A DNA stretch of 64,000 nucleotides. Origin: Flavobacteriaceae bacterium. GTDB lineage: Bacteria > Bacteroidota > Bacteroidia > Flavobacteriales > Flavobacteriaceae. Position numbers and translations under genes: made by a program. Shown in pieces: positions 33,007-43,010 of the stretch; position 1 is the first letter of the stretch; each line of letters starts with the position of its first letter. Below the pieces are notes generated by a model. The model saw nothing but the letters and a program-made list of their open reading frames with translations. It was not told the origin of the DNA and ran no database searches. The stretch lies in the NCBI GenBank assembly GCA_028280265.1, contig JANQMD010000012.1:1-64000 (forward strand). Reading direction: 5' to 3'.

Positions 33007-33948
33007 ATGAAGAAACTACCAATACATAGCGAAACTTTTCAGACTCTTTTAGAGTCTTATAAATCATGGCTTGAAGTATTGGGGTATGCTGAATCCACGG
33101 TATACAATCTTCCAAATCATTTGCGAGAGTTCTTTCACTATTTAGAGAAAAAGAAAGGATATCAAGATATTCGATTTGTCACCAACCACACAATCAAAGA
33201 TTACTACGAGCAGTTATCTGGCCGTTCTAATAATCGAAGAGGCGGAGGACTCTCTAAAGCTTTTCTAAACAAACACCAACAAGCACTCAAACTCTTTCAA
33301 ACGTATTTGAAGGAACACAATGTGAAGAGACGATTTGGAATCCATCTCAAAGGAGAAAAGAACCAAGGACATTTGATGAAGAATGTACTTACTCAATCTG
33401 AAATCAAAGAACTATTTGATACCTGTGACTACTCTCACATGGAAGCTCACTTCCGCCAAAGGGATAGAACAATTCTTGCTCTTTTATACAGTTGCGGACT
33501 CAGGAGAAACGAAGCCGTACATATCAACTGCTCAGACATTCTTTTTGAAAAAGGACGTGTTTACGTCAGAAAAGGGAAGAATTACAAAGAACGTTTTGTT
33601 CCGATCAATACTCATAACCTACAAATTATTGAAGAGTATATGTATGATGGGCGACTAGACTTTTTACGGAATAAGGAAACTGATTCTTTACTTGTTTCCA
33701 ATCAGGGAAGACGAATGGGAGACGGGTCCATCGCACTTCGCTTAGGAGCAATCATTGAAGCTACTGGAAACGAAACAATCAAAGAAAAAGGAATTACACT
33801 TCACACGCTCCGTCATAGTATTGCAACGCACCTGCTTCAAAACAAAGTCCCTATTAAATCCATTAGTACTTTCCTTGGACACTCGTCTTTAGAGTCGACT
33901 CAGATATATACTCATTTAGTTAAACAAGAAGAGCTTATTAAACAATGA
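33007..33948 (+). CDS. Tyrosine recombinase 1 of module copy A
   Basis: 313 residues. N-terminal SAM-like domain with the helix SYKSWLEVLGYAESTVYNL, catalytic domain with Arg in YSCGLRRNEAVHI, HTLRHSIATHLL, His in FLGHSSLEST and Tyr in QIYTHL: a full catalytic set. The same start (ETFQTLLESYKSWL) and layout occur in copy B. It overlaps the next gene by 4 bases (ATGA), so the two recombinase-like proteins are made together, as XerC/XerD-type pairs often are. Confidence 0.9.
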   Translation: MKKLPIHSETFQTLLESYKSWLEVLGYAESTVYNLPNHLREFFHYLEKKKGYQDIRFVTNHTIKDYYEQLSGRSNNRRGGGLSKAFLNKHQQALKLFQTYLKEHNVKRRFGIHLKGEKNQGHLMKNVLTQSEIKELFDTCDYSHMEAHFRQRDRTILALLYSCGLRRNEAVHINCSDILFEKGRVYVRKGKNYKERFVPINTHNLQIIEEYMYDGRLDFLRNKETDSLLVSNQGRRMGDGSIALRLGAIIEATGNETIKEKGITLHTLRHSIATHLLQNKVPIKSISTFLGHSSLESTQIYTHLVKQEELIKQ

Positions 33949-34826
33949 ACTATGAGGAATATTTACATCGGCAGGGTTATGCCAAAACCACCATTGAATC
34001 CTATTCAAGATACGAGTCTATTTTTTCCCGTTGGCGCGACCAGAAAGGCTACAATCCATCAGAAATGCAATACAAGGACTGCCTAGCGTATGTAAAGAAA
34101 CTACGCACAGAAAAGCCAACAAAAAGCACCGTAAGGCATATTGTTGGAGCTTTAAAGGTTTACTTTAATTATCTAGTGGAAATCGAACACCGTTTCGATA
34201 ATCCGATTCAAAGTATCAACATTCGAGGAGTGAAAAGAACGCTCAATCACAACCTATTAGAATATGATGAGTTAGAGGACTTATACTACAGTTACCAGAC
34301 TGAGAACCTAGAATCTTTTGATGATGTATCAGTAGCTATTCGTAACAAGGTGATTGTTGGACTGATGGTATATCAAGGACTTGGAACTACCACGCTCAAA
34401 GCACTCCAGTACAATCACGTACAACTTGAAAAAGGAAGAATCTATGTAACTAGCACTAGAAACTCAAACAGTAGAGTATTGGAGCTAAAACCACAGCAAA
34501 TGATTCCGCTGATAGGATACTTAGAAAAACACCGAGAGATTCTGCAAGATACACTAGGGAACTACTCCAATGATTTATTTCTCTGTGGCACTGAACGATT
34601 TGCTCTTATCAGTCGGCTTTTCACGAAGCTTAAACGAATCAATCATAAAGTCACCAACAATAAACAGCTTCGTGCTTCAGTCATTACTCACTGGTTAAAA
34701 AATATCAATATTCGAGAAGTTCAATACATGGCAGGGCATCGTCACATTTCTTCTACAGAACGATATCTGCAAGATGATTTGGAAAGTCTTCAAGATTTGA
34801 TTGAGAATTTACATCCTATTTCGTGA
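33945..34826 (+). CDS. Recombinase-like protein 2 of module copy A, lacking catalytic Arg I
   Basis: 293 residues with the two-domain tyrosine-recombinase layout. The expected GLRxxEL of Arg I reads QGLGTTTLKAL, and the HxLRH box reads KQLRASV, keeping the second Arg but not the flanking His residues. His in AGHRHIS and Tyr in STERYLQDD remain. The paralogue in copy B has the same changes, so they are conserved features. It may be a structural partner of recombinase 1, or use another residue for catalysis. Its C terminus (LQDLIENLHPIS) is also shared. Confidence 0.82.
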   Translation: MNYEEYLHRQGYAKTTIESYSRYESIFSRWRDQKGYNPSEMQYKDCLAYVKKLRTEKPTKSTVRHIVGALKVYFNYLVEIEHRFDNPIQSINIRGVKRTLNHNLLEYDELEDLYYSYQTENLESFDDVSVAIRNKVIVGLMVYQGLGTTTLKALQYNHVQLEKGRIYVTSTRNSNSRVLELKPQQMIPLIGYLEKHREILQDTLGNYSNDLFLCGTERFALISRLFTKLKRINHKVTNNKQLRASVITHWLKNINIREVQYMAGHRHISSTERYLQDDLESLQDLIENLHPIS

Positions 34827-34921
34827 TCTGAAGTTTTCGTATTAATTAAGTAGTCAAAGATTATTGTCCTTAAATCAATATTACCTAGCTTTATGGGATA
34901 TTTAATTTTTTAAATTCTGCT

Positions 34922-36592
34922 ATGGCTATAATAGAAAATGGAGATAAAAAGTATTCTACTCTTTTAAATGAAATCGAAACAGGACAAATAAAAATTCCTC
35001 AATTCCAGCGTCAATTTGTTTGGGATTTAGCTTCTTCGGCAAAGTTAATTGACAGTATTCTCAAGGGGTACCCGATAGGTACATTTATATATTGGAGGAC
35101 CAATGAAAGATTGCGAGCAATTCGAGATATTGGGAATATAAAGCTACCTGAACCTAAAGAGGGAGAATTTGTTAATTACGTATTAGATGGTCAACAAAGA
35201 ATCACATCACTGTTTGCAGCTCTGAGGGGAGAAACAATCATTCGAGATAATGGGAAGCATGAAGATTTTTCCTCAATTTATATTGATCTTGATGCACAAA
35301 AAGATGAAGATATAGTTGTTGTAGAAGTAGTAGGAAAAAAGCCTTTCACCTACGTAAAACTGACAGATTTAATGAACCAAGGAAGAAGGTTTTTTAATGA
35401 CTTTCCTGAAAAGTATGATGATACCATCGATAATTACAGGGAGATATTACAGTCGTATCAGTTCAAAGGAATTAATCTCAAGCAGGCTGAAATAGATATA
35501 GCAACAGAGGTATTTACAAGACTTAATGTAGGAGGTAGAGATTTAACATTATTTGAAATAATGGTCGCAAAAACATACGACCCTCAACGTGAGTTTGATC
35601 TATCAGAAAAATTTGATGAATTAAGAGTCGAACTATCCCAATCGAAATATGACACAATTTCCGCATCTAGCATATTACAACTCACATCTCTTTTACTAGA
35701 AAGAGAGTGCAAAAGAAAGACGATTTTAAAACTAGAGAAACAGAAATTTATTGACACTTGGTTTGAGGTAGTTGAATGTGTAAAAAGTGCAGTAGATTTC
35801 TTTAGGAGTTATGGAATACCCGTGTCAAAGCTACTCCCATACAATGCTCTTATCGTTCCTTTTGGATATTTTTTCTACCACCACCCAAATAATCCAACAG
35901 GGAAAAAACTACAACTTCTTGAAGACTTCTTTTGGAGAGTATCTTTAGGGTTTCGTTATTCATCTGCCGTTGAAGGGAAGCTTGTTCAAGATATTGATAA
36001 GATAGATCAAATCTTGAGAGAAGAACAACCACGTTACGAGTGGAGTATTAATACAACACCCGATTTTATTAAGAATAATGGTTATTTTAGTACAGGAAAG
36101 TCACTTACCAAAGCAATACTGTGTTTGTACACAATTTTTAAACCAAAGTCTTTTGATAACCATTTAGATGTAAATATTGATAACAGTTGGTTAAAAATTG
36201 CTACTTCGAAAAATTATCATCATTTTTTCCCAAAGTCTTATATGAGAAAAAATAAACCAGAAGTAGAATATTGGCTCTATAATCACATAGTTAATATAAC
36301 GATCGTTGATGGTTATCTTAATAAGAATAAAATACGTGCCAAAGCTCCATCTCGATATATGAGTGAGTTTTCAAATTGTAATGTACATTTAAAAGATACT
36401 ATGAAAACGCATTTGATTGACGATTTAGAAACCTATGGAATTCTGGAAGATGACTATGACCTTTTTTTTAATTCTCGATTGAATAAAATTTCTAAAGAAT
36501 TAACAGCAAGAATTATTCCCCAAGAATCAGATAGTATTGAGTTAATTACGTATGAAGACTTAGAAATTCAAGATGAAGGAGGAAGCTCTTAG
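34922..36592 (+). CDS. DUF262-HNH (GmrSD-like) restriction protein
   Basis: 556 residues. The N-terminal DUF262 domain has IKIPQFQRQFVWD and VLDGQQRITSLFAAL (DGQQR motif, about residue 90). The C-terminal third has an HNH/His-Me-like NYHHFFPKSYM, then LYNHIVNITIVDGYLN, as in DUF1524. This two-domain layout is known from GmrSD-type (type IV) restriction enzymes, which use NTP and cut modified DNA, and from related phage-defence proteins. It begins 95 bases after module A, and is followed by a type IIG enzyme and a methylase on the same strand, so all three may form one defence island. Substrate specificity cannot be inferred. Confidence 0.8.
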   Translation: MAIIENGDKKYSTLLNEIETGQIKIPQFQRQFVWDLASSAKLIDSILKGYPIGTFIYWRTNERLRAIRDIGNIKLPEPKEGEFVNYVLDGQQRITSLFAALRGETIIRDNGKHEDFSSIYIDLDAQKDEDIVVVEVVGKKPFTYVKLTDLMNQGRRFFNDFPEKYDDTIDNYREILQSYQFKGINLKQAEIDIATEVFTRLNVGGRDLTLFEIMVAKTYDPQREFDLSEKFDELRVELSQSKYDTISASSILQLTSLLLERECKRKTILKLEKQKFIDTWFEVVECVKSAVDFFRSYGIPVSKLLPYNALIVPFGYFFYHHPNNPTGKKLQLLEDFFWRVSLGFRYSSAVEGKLVQDIDKIDQILREEQPRYEWSINTTPDFIKNNGYFSTGKSLTKAILCLYTIFKPKSFDNHLDVNIDNSWLKIATSKNYHHFFPKSYMRKNKPEVEYWLYNHIVNITIVDGYLNKNKIRAKAPSRYMSEFSNCNVHLKDTMKTHLIDDLETYGILEDDYDLFFNSRLNKISKELTARIIPQESDSIELITYEDLEIQDEGGSS

Positions 36593-36665
36593 GAATAGAT
36601 TACAGAAATGAATTAATCAAAATACTCTACCTTTGATTAACTACCTTATAAGGTAAAATAAATAT

Positions 36666-39600
36666 ATGTCTGGAGAAGTCAGCGGATACAAAATGAAGCT
36701 AGAAAAACTTAAAGAACTAATTAAGAAATATGAGTCTAATAGGGATACATATCTAAAAAATACATATAATGAAACGCAACTACGAACAGATTTTTTAGAT
36801 CCGTTGTTCAATTTACTAGGATGGGATATTGTAAATAATCAAGGAAAACCAACCAACGAGAGGGAAGTGCTTGTTGAAGAAAGTCTTAAAACTGGAGCTT
36901 CATTAAATACTAAGAAGCCAGACTACACATTTAGATTATTTTCTCAAAGGAAGTTTTTCCTAGAAGCAAAAAAACCTAGTGTTAAAATAGATTCGGATAA
37001 TGATCCTGCCAAACAGATTAGGCGTTATGGTTTTACAGCTAAACTAAAAATATCTGTTCTCTCCAATTTTGAGTACTTAGCGATCTATGATTGTTCAAGG
37101 AAAGTTGATGAAACTGACGATGTCAATTACTCAAGAATAAAGTTATATCATTATTCTGAATACCTTGATTACTTTGAAGATATCAATAAAGAGCTAGGAA
37201 AAGATTCTGTTTACGATGGTACGTTTGATGAGCATTGGAGTGACATAGAAGATCAAATTAGATTGTCTAGTGTAGATGATTTATTTCTAACACAAATAAA
37301 TGACTGGAGGTTAATTCTCGGTAATACTATTTACCAACATAACCGAGACCTAGATAGCATTACCTTGAATGATATCGTTCAGAGTTATATTAATAGTATT
37401 ATTTTTCTTAGGGTTTGCGAGGATCGGAATATAGAGCAGTACAAAACACTTCTCAATTTTGCTGACAATAAAGATTTCTCGGCCTTATTGGAGAAATTTG
37501 TTGATGCAGACACAAAGTTTAATGCAGGTCTTTTTAATCAGCCCTACAATCAAGAAATCATCAACAACAGTCATTCTGCATTTTGGGAGGTAATACATCA
37601 ACTCTATTACCCCGAAAGCACATTCTCTTTTTCTGTTTTTGCATCTGATATTTTAGGCAATATTTATGAAATTTTTCTAGCCGAAAGACTTGAGATTACA
37701 GAAGAGGGAATAACGTTGACGAAAAAGCCTGAGCATTTAGATAGAGATATAGTTACCACTCCGACCCACATAATACAAGATATACTGCGCCAGACCGTAC
37801 TTGAATTTTGTAGGGACAAAACAGATCAAGAAATCTTAAATAGCTCATTTGCAGATATTGCATGTGGTTCGGGAGCATTTTTACTAGAAACATATCAACT
37901 ACTCCATGATACTTTAGTTGACTATTATTTAAAAAATAATCCAGAGAACATAATTCCTAACGGAGTTAATAGCTATAAACTTAAGTTTGAAATTAAGACT
38001 TCAATACTTGTTAATTGTATTTATGGGGTGGACAAAGACTTCAATGCGGTTGAAGCCTGTAAATTCGGACTTCTACTTAAGTTGCTTGAAGGAGAAACCA
38101 ATGACTCTATCCCTAGTCCTGCACTTCCTAATATTGATGCTAGTATTAACTATGGAAATAGTTTGATTGATTTTAAAGTCATCACCAATCAAGATGTTGA
38201 GTCAATAAATCCATTTGATTTCGAAGATAAGAAGTTTGATGTCATCGTAGGAAACCCTCCATATATGGCAACTGAACACATGAGGCAATTAATTCCTTTA
38301 GAATATCCCATTTACTCAAAAGAATATTACTCCGCTTTTAAACAATACGATAAATACTTCTTGTTCATTGAAAGAGGATTGAATCTTTTGACTGAAAATG
38401 GTTACTTAGGTTATATCGTTCCTAGCAAATTGACCAAGGTTGGTGCAGCAAAAAGACTAAGAGAAATGCTCGTAGAAAAAGGTGCATTAAGTAAAATATT
38501 TTCATTCGGAGCGAATCAAATTTTCAAAAATAAAACCACCTACACCTGTTTATTAATTTTAAGAGGGAGTTCTCAAACAAATCTGGAGTATACTGAGGTT
38601 GATTCTCTTAAAGATTGGGAAGTCAGAAATTCTGATTCATCAATTCCTGATAGTGTTAGTCTTGATGAGTTAGATAAAGAGAGATGGGTTTTAGTACCTG
38701 GTCACTTAAAGGATATCTACTTGGAGATTTTATCTAAATCTTCTCACTTAGAAAATATTGTCGGTTCAGATAATATTTACAACGGGATTCAAACAAGTGC
38801 AAATAGTATTTATATTCACAGAGCTTTAAATGAAGATGAAGACTTTATTTATTTCCTCAAAGATGGTGTTGAATGGAAAATAGAAAGAGCATTAACAAAA
38901 CCATACTTCAAAACTGTTGGCTTAAGTAGTAGTTTAAACACCTACCGTCCTTTTGAACCGAACTCATTCGTTATTTACCCGTATTACAAATCAGCTGACT
39001 CGATTGAATTTATAGATATTGAAACTCTACAAGAGTTTTATCCATATGCTTATGAATATCTTAATTCATATAAGCATGTGCTCAGTAATCCAAGAAGAGA
39101 TGTCAAGCCTATCCCTCAGACAGAAAATGAATGGTACAGATATGGAAGACATCAAAGTCTCGATAAATGTGATGTTCCAGCCAAGATAATAGTTGGTGTA
39201 CTATCTCAAGGTGATAAATATGCCATTGACTATCATGGAACCCTCATTTCCTCTGGAGGAACAGCAGGATACTGCATGATCACATTACCCGATGATTCAA
39301 AATATTCGATTTATTACATTCAGGCTATTCTTAATTCAAAATATTCTGAATGGTTCTCAGGTCTTTATGGAGAAGTTTTTCGAGGAGGATATATTGCAAG
39401 AGGGACAAAGGTTTTGAAAAAACTTCCAATCAGAATAATTAACTTTGAAAAAGAAAATGAAAGGTTAATGCATGATCAGATTGCTGATCTTCAAAGAAGA
39501 CTTATTACTCTTCAGGGTCAGATAGATCAGAATGCAGGGAATAGAAGAGCATTAGCACCATTTGTTGGTCACTTTAGGAATCATAAAACAAGATTAGATA

Positions 39601-39680
39601 GCCTTTTAAGAGAGTTGTATGGTTTAGGTGAAAGAGATAATTTAGTACCATTGATTTCAGAAATATATGCAGCTAATTAA
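36666..39680 (+). CDS. Type IIG restriction-modification enzyme (Eco57I/BREX PglX-like class)
   Basis: 1004 residues. N-terminal nuclease-like domain with the PD-(D/E)xK signature (Asp86 in KPDYTF; Glu100-Ala-Lys102 in FLEAKK); helical connector; N6-adenine methylase domain with motif I ACGSGAFLLETY (about 400) and motif IV VGNPPYMA (about 530); C-terminal target-recognition region. Such single proteins cut and methylate DNA at asymmetric sites. A complete nuclease motif argues for type IIG over BREX PglX, which usually lacks one. It overlaps the next methylase gene by 14 bases. Confidence 0.82.
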   Translation: MSGEVSGYKMKLEKLKELIKKYESNRDTYLKNTYNETQLRTDFLDPLFNLLGWDIVNNQGKPTNEREVLVEESLKTGASLNTKKPDYTFRLFSQRKFFLEAKKPSVKIDSDNDPAKQIRRYGFTAKLKISVLSNFEYLAIYDCSRKVDETDDVNYSRIKLYHYSEYLDYFEDINKELGKDSVYDGTFDEHWSDIEDQIRLSSVDDLFLTQINDWRLILGNTIYQHNRDLDSITLNDIVQSYINSIIFLRVCEDRNIEQYKTLLNFADNKDFSALLEKFVDADTKFNAGLFNQPYNQEIINNSHSAFWEVIHQLYYPESTFSFSVFASDILGNIYEIFLAERLEITEEGITLTKKPEHLDRDIVTTPTHIIQDILRQTVLEFCRDKTDQEILNSSFADIACGSGAFLLETYQLLHDTLVDYYLKNNPENIIPNGVNSYKLKFEIKTSILVNCIYGVDKDFNAVEACKFGLLLKLLEGETNDSIPSPALPNIDASINYGNSLIDFKVITNQDVESINPFDFEDKKFDVIVGNPPYMATEHMRQLIPLEYPIYSKEYYSAFKQYDKYFLFIERGLNLLTENGYLGYIVPSKLTKVGAAKRLREMLVEKGALSKIFSFGANQIFKNKTTYTCLLILRGSSQTNLEYTEVDSLKDWEVRNSDSSIPDSVSLDELDKERWVLVPGHLKDIYLEILSKSSHLENIVGSDNIYNGIQTSANSIYIHRALNEDEDFIYFLKDGVEWKIERALTKPYFKTVGLSSSLNTYRPFEPNSFVIYPYYKSADSIEFIDIETLQEFYPYAYEYLNSYKHVLSNPRRDVKPIPQTENEWYRYGRHQSLDKCDVPAKIIVGVLSQGDKYAIDYHGTLISSGGTAGYCMITLPDDSKYSIYYIQAILNSKYSEWFSGLYGEVFRGGYIARGTKVLKKLPIRIINFEKENERLMHDQIADLQRRLITLQGQIDQNAGNRRALAPFVGHFRNHKTRLDSLLRELYGLGERDNLVPLISEIYAAN

Positions 39681-41280
39681 AAACGCATCAAAAGAAAAAT
39701 TAAGAGGTGGATTTTACACGCCAGAAGCGATTGCTGCGTTTATTTTGAGGTGGGCATTTAATGGAAAAAAAGACTTAGATATATTAGAGCCTAGCTGTGG
39801 AGATGGAGTCTTTCTTGAAGAAATTCAAAACGGAAACTACCAATACAACTCTGTAACCGCTATTGAATATGATAAGGAAGAAGCTAATAAGGCAAGGAAG
39901 ATTAAATTGAGTAAATCGCGCATCGTTAATTCCGACTTTCATAAGTACTGCCTAGGAACCAAGAAAAAGTTTGATTTAATTGTTGGCAACCCTCCTTACA
40001 TCCGTTATCAGTATTTTGAAAAGGAACAACAAAAGTTTGCATCTGAGATTTTTGATAGGGCAAACCTCAAGTATAACAAATTGACTAATGCTTGGGTTTC
40101 ATTTGTAGTGGGTTCCTCTTTACTTTTAAAAGATAAGGGGAAGATAGGCTTTGTACTGCCTGCTGAAATCCTTCAAGTATCCTATGCTCAAACTCTGCGA
40201 GAGTTTCTGTCAAAATTCTACAACAAGATAAATATAGTTTCATTTGAAAAATTAGTATTTCCGGATATTCAACAAGAAGTTGTTCTTTTGCTATGTGAGA
40301 AAAATGAATCAGATGAACATCTAATCGAGCATCTTGAATTGAAAGATGCCAGTGCATTAGCAAAACTTGATGTAGAAAAACTAAAGAGTCCTAAAAAGAA
40401 AATTGATTTTAAATCTAATAAATGGACATTTTATTTTTTAAGTCAAAAAGAAATTAATTTCCTTGAAAAGCTTCAGCGAAAGAAGATCGTTCCTAAGTTA
40501 GGTGAGTTTGCAAAGGTAGAAGTAGGTATCACTACTGGTTCTAATCCGTTCTTTACAGTACCTCTATCTACGGTTCAACGATATAATCTTGAAAAATATG
40601 CAAAACCAATGGTGGGTAGAAGTGTTCAGGTACCAAGTGCTATTTTTACCAAAAAAGATTGGACTCAAAACAAAAATTCAGAAGCACGATCACATCTTCT
40701 TACTTTCCCATTGATGCAGGATTTAAATGGTTCGATTGGAGCTAGAGATTATATAGCTTGGGGAGTAGAACAAAAAATAAATGAAGGTTATAAATGTCGC
40801 ATCAGAGAGGAGTGGCAAGTAATCCCCTCATTAAGAGTTTCAGATGCATTGTTTATAAGAAGAAACAATATCTACCCTAAATTAATTATCAACCAAGCTA
40901 AAGCTTATACTACCGACACCATGCATAGGGTCTCTATTAAGCCTGACGTCAATATAGAAGCCTTAACTGCTAGTTACTATAATTCTCTTTCCTTAGCTTT
41001 TTCTGAAATATGCGGGAGGAGTCATGGTGGAGGAGTTCTCGAACTCATGCCAAATGAAGTTGAAGAAATTCTATTACCGTACAACTCTACCAACCAAGAA
41101 CTATTGCCTCTCATCGACGCCATGATCAGAGATAAAAAAGATATTTCTGAAATTTTAAAGATAACAAATGAAAAAATACTTAAGAATAACTTAGGCTTTT
41201 CAGATAGTGAAATTAACATGGCACATAGCATTTGGAAAAAACTTTCCCGAAGAAGATTAAATAGAGGTCGGAAAGGCTAA
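39667..41280 (+). CDS. N6-adenine DNA methyltransferase (TaqI-like)
   Basis: 537 residues. Motif X-like GGFYTPEAIAAFIL at the N terminus, motif I LEPSCGDGVFLEE (about 40-52), motif IV VGNPPYIRY (about 107-115), then a target-recognition domain. No nuclease domain. Together with the upstream type IIG protein it would form a two-methylase pair that marks both strands of an asymmetric site. The gene starts inside the last codons of the IIG gene (coupled). A weak hairpin (41308-41327) lies 28 bases after the stop. Confidence 0.88.
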   Translation: MQLIKNASKEKLRGGFYTPEAIAAFILRWAFNGKKDLDILEPSCGDGVFLEEIQNGNYQYNSVTAIEYDKEEANKARKIKLSKSRIVNSDFHKYCLGTKKKFDLIVGNPPYIRYQYFEKEQQKFASEIFDRANLKYNKLTNAWVSFVVGSSLLLKDKGKIGFVLPAEILQVSYAQTLREFLSKFYNKINIVSFEKLVFPDIQQEVVLLLCEKNESDEHLIEHLELKDASALAKLDVEKLKSPKKKIDFKSNKWTFYFLSQKEINFLEKLQRKKIVPKLGEFAKVEVGITTGSNPFFTVPLSTVQRYNLEKYAKPMVGRSVQVPSAIFTKKDWTQNKNSEARSHLLTFPLMQDLNGSIGARDYIAWGVEQKINEGYKCRIREEWQVIPSLRVSDALFIRRNNIYPKLIINQAKAYTTDTMHRVSIKPDVNIEALTASYYNSLSLAFSEICGRSHGGGVLELMPNEVEEILLPYNSTNQELLPLIDAMIRDKKDISEILKITNEKILKNNLGFSDSEINMAHSIWKKLSRRRLNRGRKG

Positions 41281-41307
41281 TCTTATTTTGCTCTATAAAA
41301 AAGAAAA

Positions 41308-41327
41308 CCCACTCAAGATTGAGTGGG
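41308..41327. terminator. 8-bp hairpin after the restriction island
   Basis: CCCACTCA/TGAGTGGG around AGAT, perfect. The plus strand continues with A residues; the T-run (TTTTC TTTTTT) is found on the minus strand, so it may work better in that direction. Confidence 0.45.
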
Positions 41328-41448
41328 AAAAATTGCTATGAAAAAGAAAGAGATGTTTCCATCTCTATTTCAAAGGTAATGTTTTTTCAAGTTACATTTA
41401 AGTTAAAAATTAGGTCTAGGGAATTATTTTCTGTAGCTTTGAGTTGCT

Positions 41449-42477
41449 ATGGGATGTTTCCGATTACATATTGAAAGTGAGTCTAATTTAAGGGTGGCAT
41501 ACTCCAAAAAAATGGAAAAGCCCTTAAAAAAGACGGTACACTATTATCCTTTTGGGTTACAGCACAAGGGTTATAATAATATCGTTAATGGTGTTGAGAA
41601 TAACTTCAAAACATTCCAAGGAAAAGAGGAAGAAAAAGAGCTTGGTAAAAATACTTATGATTTTGGTTGGAGAGACTTTGACCCAGCAATTGCAAGATGG
41701 TCAAATATTGACCCATTGGCAGAAAAGTATATCTCAATGTCGCCATATGTATTTACCGCTAATAATCCAATTTATAATATTGAAGTAGATGGAAGATATT
41801 TTGAAGGCAAAAACGAGAAGAGAGCTGCAAGAATTGAAAGAAGAGCAGAAAAAAGAGCTGCGAGATTGAATAAAAGAGCTGATAAACTTGCAGCAAAAGG
41901 TAAAAGTGTTGGAGATTTAAGAGATAGAGCTGACGAGTTAACACAATCTGCACAGGACATAAAAGATATGCGAAATGATACTTCTACCGAATATCGCTAT
42001 GGAAAAGTCAATAGTAAAGAAGCGAAATCTTTAAATGTAGTTGGACCAACGACAATGGCTAATGGTCAAAACAAGAAAGGTGATGACGTTGTGTCAATTT
42101 TTACCGAAGGAAATATGGGAAGTAAATTGCACGAAACAAGACACGGAGGACAAAATGCGAGAGGAGAATTTGATATAAAAACTGGTGCAAAATATGGTGT
42201 AGCTGATGAAGTTAGTGCTTACAGAGCGCAATATTCGTGGAAAGGTAGTCTTGATTATATACCATTTACCAATTTCAACACACAAGCTAATTTAACAAAA
42301 CTCTTAACTCAAGGTATATCTGGTTTTAAGGTCAATGTTAATAACATTAATCAAATTAATCCAACAATGGTAAATAGTTTAGTTGATAATCCAGGTTTAA
42401 ATCAGATACTTATTTATCCACCTAAAGACGCAAGCGGTAATCTATTGATACCTTTAAGTACGTGGAATTCAAACTAA
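41449..42477 (+). CDS. Orphan RHS tip with zincin (HExxH) domain
   Basis: 342 residues. A short unrelated start (MGCFRLHIES) leads at once into the end of the RHS core: YYPFGLQHKGYNN, DPAIARWSNIDPLAE, TANNPIYNIEVDG. The tip has a charged coiled-coil region (KRAARIERRAEKRAARL, then ADELTQSAQD), then HETRH (228-232) with Glu254 in DEVSAYRAQ, which matches HExxH plus a downstream Glu, the zinc-binding pattern of metallopeptidases. So the tip is probably a metallopeptidase toxin. The RHS shell is missing, so the fragment would need a donor shell. The next gene is a lipoprotein 6 bases downstream, a likely immunity partner. Confidence 0.75.
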   Translation: MGCFRLHIESESNLRVAYSKKMEKPLKKTVHYYPFGLQHKGYNNIVNGVENNFKTFQGKEEEKELGKNTYDFGWRDFDPAIARWSNIDPLAEKYISMSPYVFTANNPIYNIEVDGRYFEGKNEKRAARIERRAEKRAARLNKRADKLAAKGKSVGDLRDRADELTQSAQDIKDMRNDTSTEYRYGKVNSKEAKSLNVVGPTTMANGQNKKGDDVVSIFTEGNMGSKLHETRHGGQNARGEFDIKTGAKYGVADEVSAYRAQYSWKGSLDYIPFTNFNTQANLTKLLTQGISGFKVNVNNINQINPTMVNSLVDNPGLNQILIYPPKDASGNLLIPLSTWNSN

Positions 42478-42483
42478 TTTAGG

Positions 42484-42981
42484 ATGAAAAAAATAGAATT
42501 AAGAATTATAGTAATAGGTTTGTTATTTGTTGCCTCTTGTGGAAGCATAAAAGAGTTACCAAATAATGAATATACATACAAAAGTAAGAATAGAACTTTA
42601 GAGCTTCATTTTACAGATGATAAAACTTGTATTTTAAAAAACACGTTTGAGTGTTCAGACATTGACCCTAATTTTAAGAACATCACCATTGAATGTAATT
42701 ACACAAGAAAAGGAGATACAATATTCTTGAACAGGAAAGGCTCTAATTACGATACAAGTCTGTATATCGACATTCCACCACAAGAAAGTAATGAATGTAG
42801 TTATTTAAGCAAGAAAAGTAGAGAACGAAACTCTAAAGTGTCGCCAACATATGCAACAGATTATGAAAAATATGGACTTGTGCCAAATGTAGTTCAAGAC
42901 ACATTATACATCGTTAAAAATAAAATCGTTTACTTCAAAAAGAATAAAAATCAAAGTATAGGTTTTGTATTCAAAAAATAA
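42484..42981 (+). CDS. Lipoprotein, candidate immunity protein
   Basis: 165 residues with lipoprotein signal (LLFVASCGSI, Cys19), then a small beta-rich domain (NRTLELHFTDDKTCILKN) that resembles the small lipoprotein barrels of Bacteroidota. It starts 6 bases after the zincin tip and ends in a strong terminator. By position and periplasmic location it is a good candidate inhibitor of an envelope-acting peptidase. No family recognised. Confidence 0.55.
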   Translation: MKKIELRIIVIGLLFVASCGSIKELPNNEYTYKSKNRTLELHFTDDKTCILKNTFECSDIDPNFKNITIECNYTRKGDTIFLNRKGSNYDTSLYIDIPPQESNECSYLSKKSRERNSKVSPTYATDYEKYGLVPNVVQDTLYIVKNKIVYFKKNKNQSIGFVFKK

Positions 42982-42986
42982 CAATT

Positions 42987-43010
42987 AACCACTCTTCGGA
43001 GTGGTTTTTT
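42987..43010 (+). terminator. Strong terminator with TTCG loop
   Basis: AACCACTC (42987-42994), TTCG loop, GAGTGGTT (42999-43006), then TTTT. The T-tract runs into the end of the convergent XRE gene at 43009. Confidence 0.88.
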
